Source: Thermotogaceae bacterium
Lineage (GTDB): Bacteria; Thermotogota; Thermotogae; B21-G9; HyVt-16
Length of the DNA: 14,718 bases
Assembly: GCA_011043375.1 (NCBI GenBank)
Contig: DQYP01000257.1
Span: 1 to 14,718, forward strand
Reading direction: 5' to 3'
The notes below the pieces were generated by a model. The model was not told where the DNA came from. It did not search any database and was given only the letters and a program-made list of their open reading frames with translations. Below are positions 13,753 to 14,718 of the stretch, piece by piece (within the stretch, counting starts at the first letter, position 1; each line of letters starts with the position of its first letter). A program made the translations under genes and the position numbers.

Positions 13753-14202
13753 TCAAAATGGCACTTCATCACTATCATCGGAGTCAATATCATCGTTATC
13801 GACATTATCATCGAAAAGATCGATATCTTCTTCGAAAGTGTCCGTACCATTCGTATTCGTCTCTTCTTTTGGTTTTGGTTCCATAAACTGGATATTGTTA
13901 GCAACTATCTCCGTTGTTGTCCTGTATTCTCCGGATTGAGTCTGCCAACTCCTTATCCTCAGTGATCCTTCAACTAAGATCAACCTTCCCTTTGACAGGT
14001 ATGTTCCAACAAACTCTGCAAGCCTACCGAAAGACACTATTCTTATAAAATCCGCAGTTTGAGAATCCTGAGATGCCCCTCCATTATAGTTTCTGTTAAC
14101 AGCAAGAGTAAACACACTCACTTGGGTGCCATTGGGTGTGAACCTTATCTCGGGATCCCTGGTCAAGCGTCCAACAAGGATTACTTTGTTAAAACTGGAC
14201 AT
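13753..14202 (-). CDS. ssb: single-stranded DNA-binding protein
   Basis: Binds single-stranded DNA as an OB-fold tetramer during replication and repair, and recruits partner proteins through its tail. ATG 14202 lies six bases after the rpsF stop, with AGGAGTGA inside the rpsF end; a TTG one codon earlier is less likely. The 149 residues begin S-S-F-N-K-V-I-L-V-G-R-L-T-R-D-P-E-I-R. They contain F-T-L-A-V-N-R and T-A-D-F-I-R-I-V-S-F-G-R-L-A-E, all family hallmarks, within an OB-fold of about 105 residues. The remainder is a disordered tail dominated by Asp and Asn, ending D-E-V-P-F. This is close to the canonical D-D-x-P-F tip, with Val in place of the usual Ile or Leu. Its place between rpsF and rpsR is the common bacterial arrangement. 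Confidence 0.98.
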   Translation of the reverse strand: MSSFNKVILVGRLTRDPEIRFTPNGTQVSVFTLAVNRNYNGGASQDSQTADFIRIVSFGRLAEFVGTYLSKGRLILVEGSLRIRSWQTQSGEYRTTTEIVANNIQFMEPKPKEETNTNGTDTFEEDIDLFDDNVDNDDIDSDDSDEVPF

Positions 14203-14208
14203 CAAAAA

Positions 14209-14649
14209 TCACTCCTGAGAATTTTCTGAGTCACTATCATCGGTAGCAACCGTCTCCTCGACGACTTTCGTTTCTGTCTCAGGGACCTTCTCCTCTACTC
14301 TTTCCTTTACCTCGGCAGTACCTTCTTTTTTATTTATCTTCTTTTCCTTCTTTTCAAGATCTTCCCTTCTGAACGTTTGCCATCTGAATATTTCCTGAGT
14401 GATGTGATAGAAACTCTCTAATTGATTCACTTTTTCTGGAGAAGCCCTGAAGATTATGATAGTGTAATCACCTTCTGTGAATTTCTTCACCCTGAACGCA
14501 AGTTTTCTGATTCCCCAACGAGTTACATCCTCAATCTTACCTTCAACTCTCTCCTGAATGAAGTTTTTAACCTTCTCCACAACGTTTTCTCTTTCTTCTT
14601 CATCGAGGTTTGGAACAACGATGAACATAGTTTCATAAATTCTCTCCAC
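14209..14649 (-). CDS. rpsF: 30S ribosomal protein S6
   Basis: Small-subunit platform protein, partner of S18. The chosen start is GTG 14649, eight to nine bases after GGAGGAGGT, giving 146 residues beginning M-E-R-I-Y-E-T-M-F-I-V. The frame is open to GTG 14658, but that codon is part of the Shine-Dalgarno sequence. The S6 fold occupies about residues 1-95, with R-W-G-I-R-K-L-A-F-R-V-K-K-F and G-D-Y-T-I-I-I-F as family segments and F-R-W-Q-T-F-R-R-E-D-L-E at its end. A C-terminal extension of about 50 residues is rich in Lys, then Glu, Asp and Ser, as in other Thermotogales S6 proteins I recall. It is the first gene of the operon in the window; its promoter lies beyond the right edge. In other bacteria the S6:S18 pair can repress this operon by binding the leader. 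Confidence 0.97.
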   Translation of the reverse strand: MERIYETMFIVVPNLDEEERENVVEKVKNFIQERVEGKIEDVTRWGIRKLAFRVKKFTEGDYTIIIFRASPEKVNQLESFYHITQEIFRWQTFRREDLEKKEKKINKKEGTAEVKERVEEKVPETETKVVEETVATDDSDSENSQE

Positions 14650-14718
14650 TAAAAGCACCTCCTCCCACGGACTTATTATGGCTTTGCCTTCAAGACAAAG
14701 CGGGATTTATTTCTCGCC
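14650..14718 (-). promoter_or_regulatory. rpsF leader with hairpin, partial; possible S6:S18-binding element
   Basis: On the minus strand a 6-bp stem GCTTTG (14701-14696) with CAAAGC (14686-14681) closes a nine-base loop. Immediately outside, TCCC (14705-14702) can pair with GGGA (14666-14663), which adjoins the Shine-Dalgarno. The 3' strand then carries an unpaired stretch that includes CCG (14670-14668). A CCG in a bulge near a hairpin, upstream of rpsF, is the general layout of the known S6:S18 autoregulatory motif. The outer stem is only four pairs and the leader is cut by the window edge, so the assignment is tentative. Confidence 0.35.

Overview
The window looks like a piece of a Thermotogales chromosome (phylum Thermotogota). 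The strongest lineage cue is the RNase Z, which has the same 280-residue length and closely matches, from memory, the unusual Thermotoga maritima enzyme. The neighbouring run of NfeD, SPFH protein, glutaredoxin-like protein disulfide oxidoreductase and thioredoxin reductase also fits what I recall of the T. maritima TM0864-TM0869 region. The DNA is AT-rich and uses many TTG and GTG starts behind strong Shine-Dalgarno sequences, so a lower-GC relative such as Pseudothermotoga or Fervidobacterium is a reasonable guess. The genus is not established.

Plus strand, 1-4180: a tightly packed cofactor operon. It starts with a hydrolase cut off by the window edge, followed by a nicotinamidase-like hydrolase and nicotinate phosphoribosyltransferase (NAD salvage by the Preiss-Handler route). 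The two subunits of the ribose-5-phosphate-dependent PLP synthase, PdxS and PdxT (vitamin B6), come last. A clear rho-independent terminator at 4152-4180 closes it. Plus strand, 4210-6479: a COG2509-type FAD-dependent dehydrogenase overlaps the start of the era GTPase gene by four bases.

Minus strand, read from the right edge: a ribosomal operon rpsF-ssb-rpsR-rplI continues with almost no gaps into RNase Z, a short NfeD, a paraslipin-type SPFH protein and a small multi-pass membrane protein resembling an ABC-importer permease. A sigma-70-type promoter at 10199-10227 then appears to start a second unit: protein disulfide oxidoreductase, thioredoxin reductase and a LysM-domain secreted protein. 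The first two would form an NADPH-driven thiol-disulfide relay. Two small secreted beta-rich proteins with aromatic C-termini follow; they could be outer-envelope (toga) barrel proteins. The first has its own candidate promoter. Between them lies a cluster of short palindromic repeats.

Most of the window is conserved housekeeping. The less explained parts are the envelope-related genes (permease-like orphan, LysM protein, two barrel-like proteins), the intergenic repeat cluster, and RNA structures around the ribosomal operon (a hairpin over the rpsR stop and a possible S6:S18 leader). No CRISPR array, tRNA, rRNA, insertion sequence or integrated element was seen, and no convincing novel defence or catalytic system.
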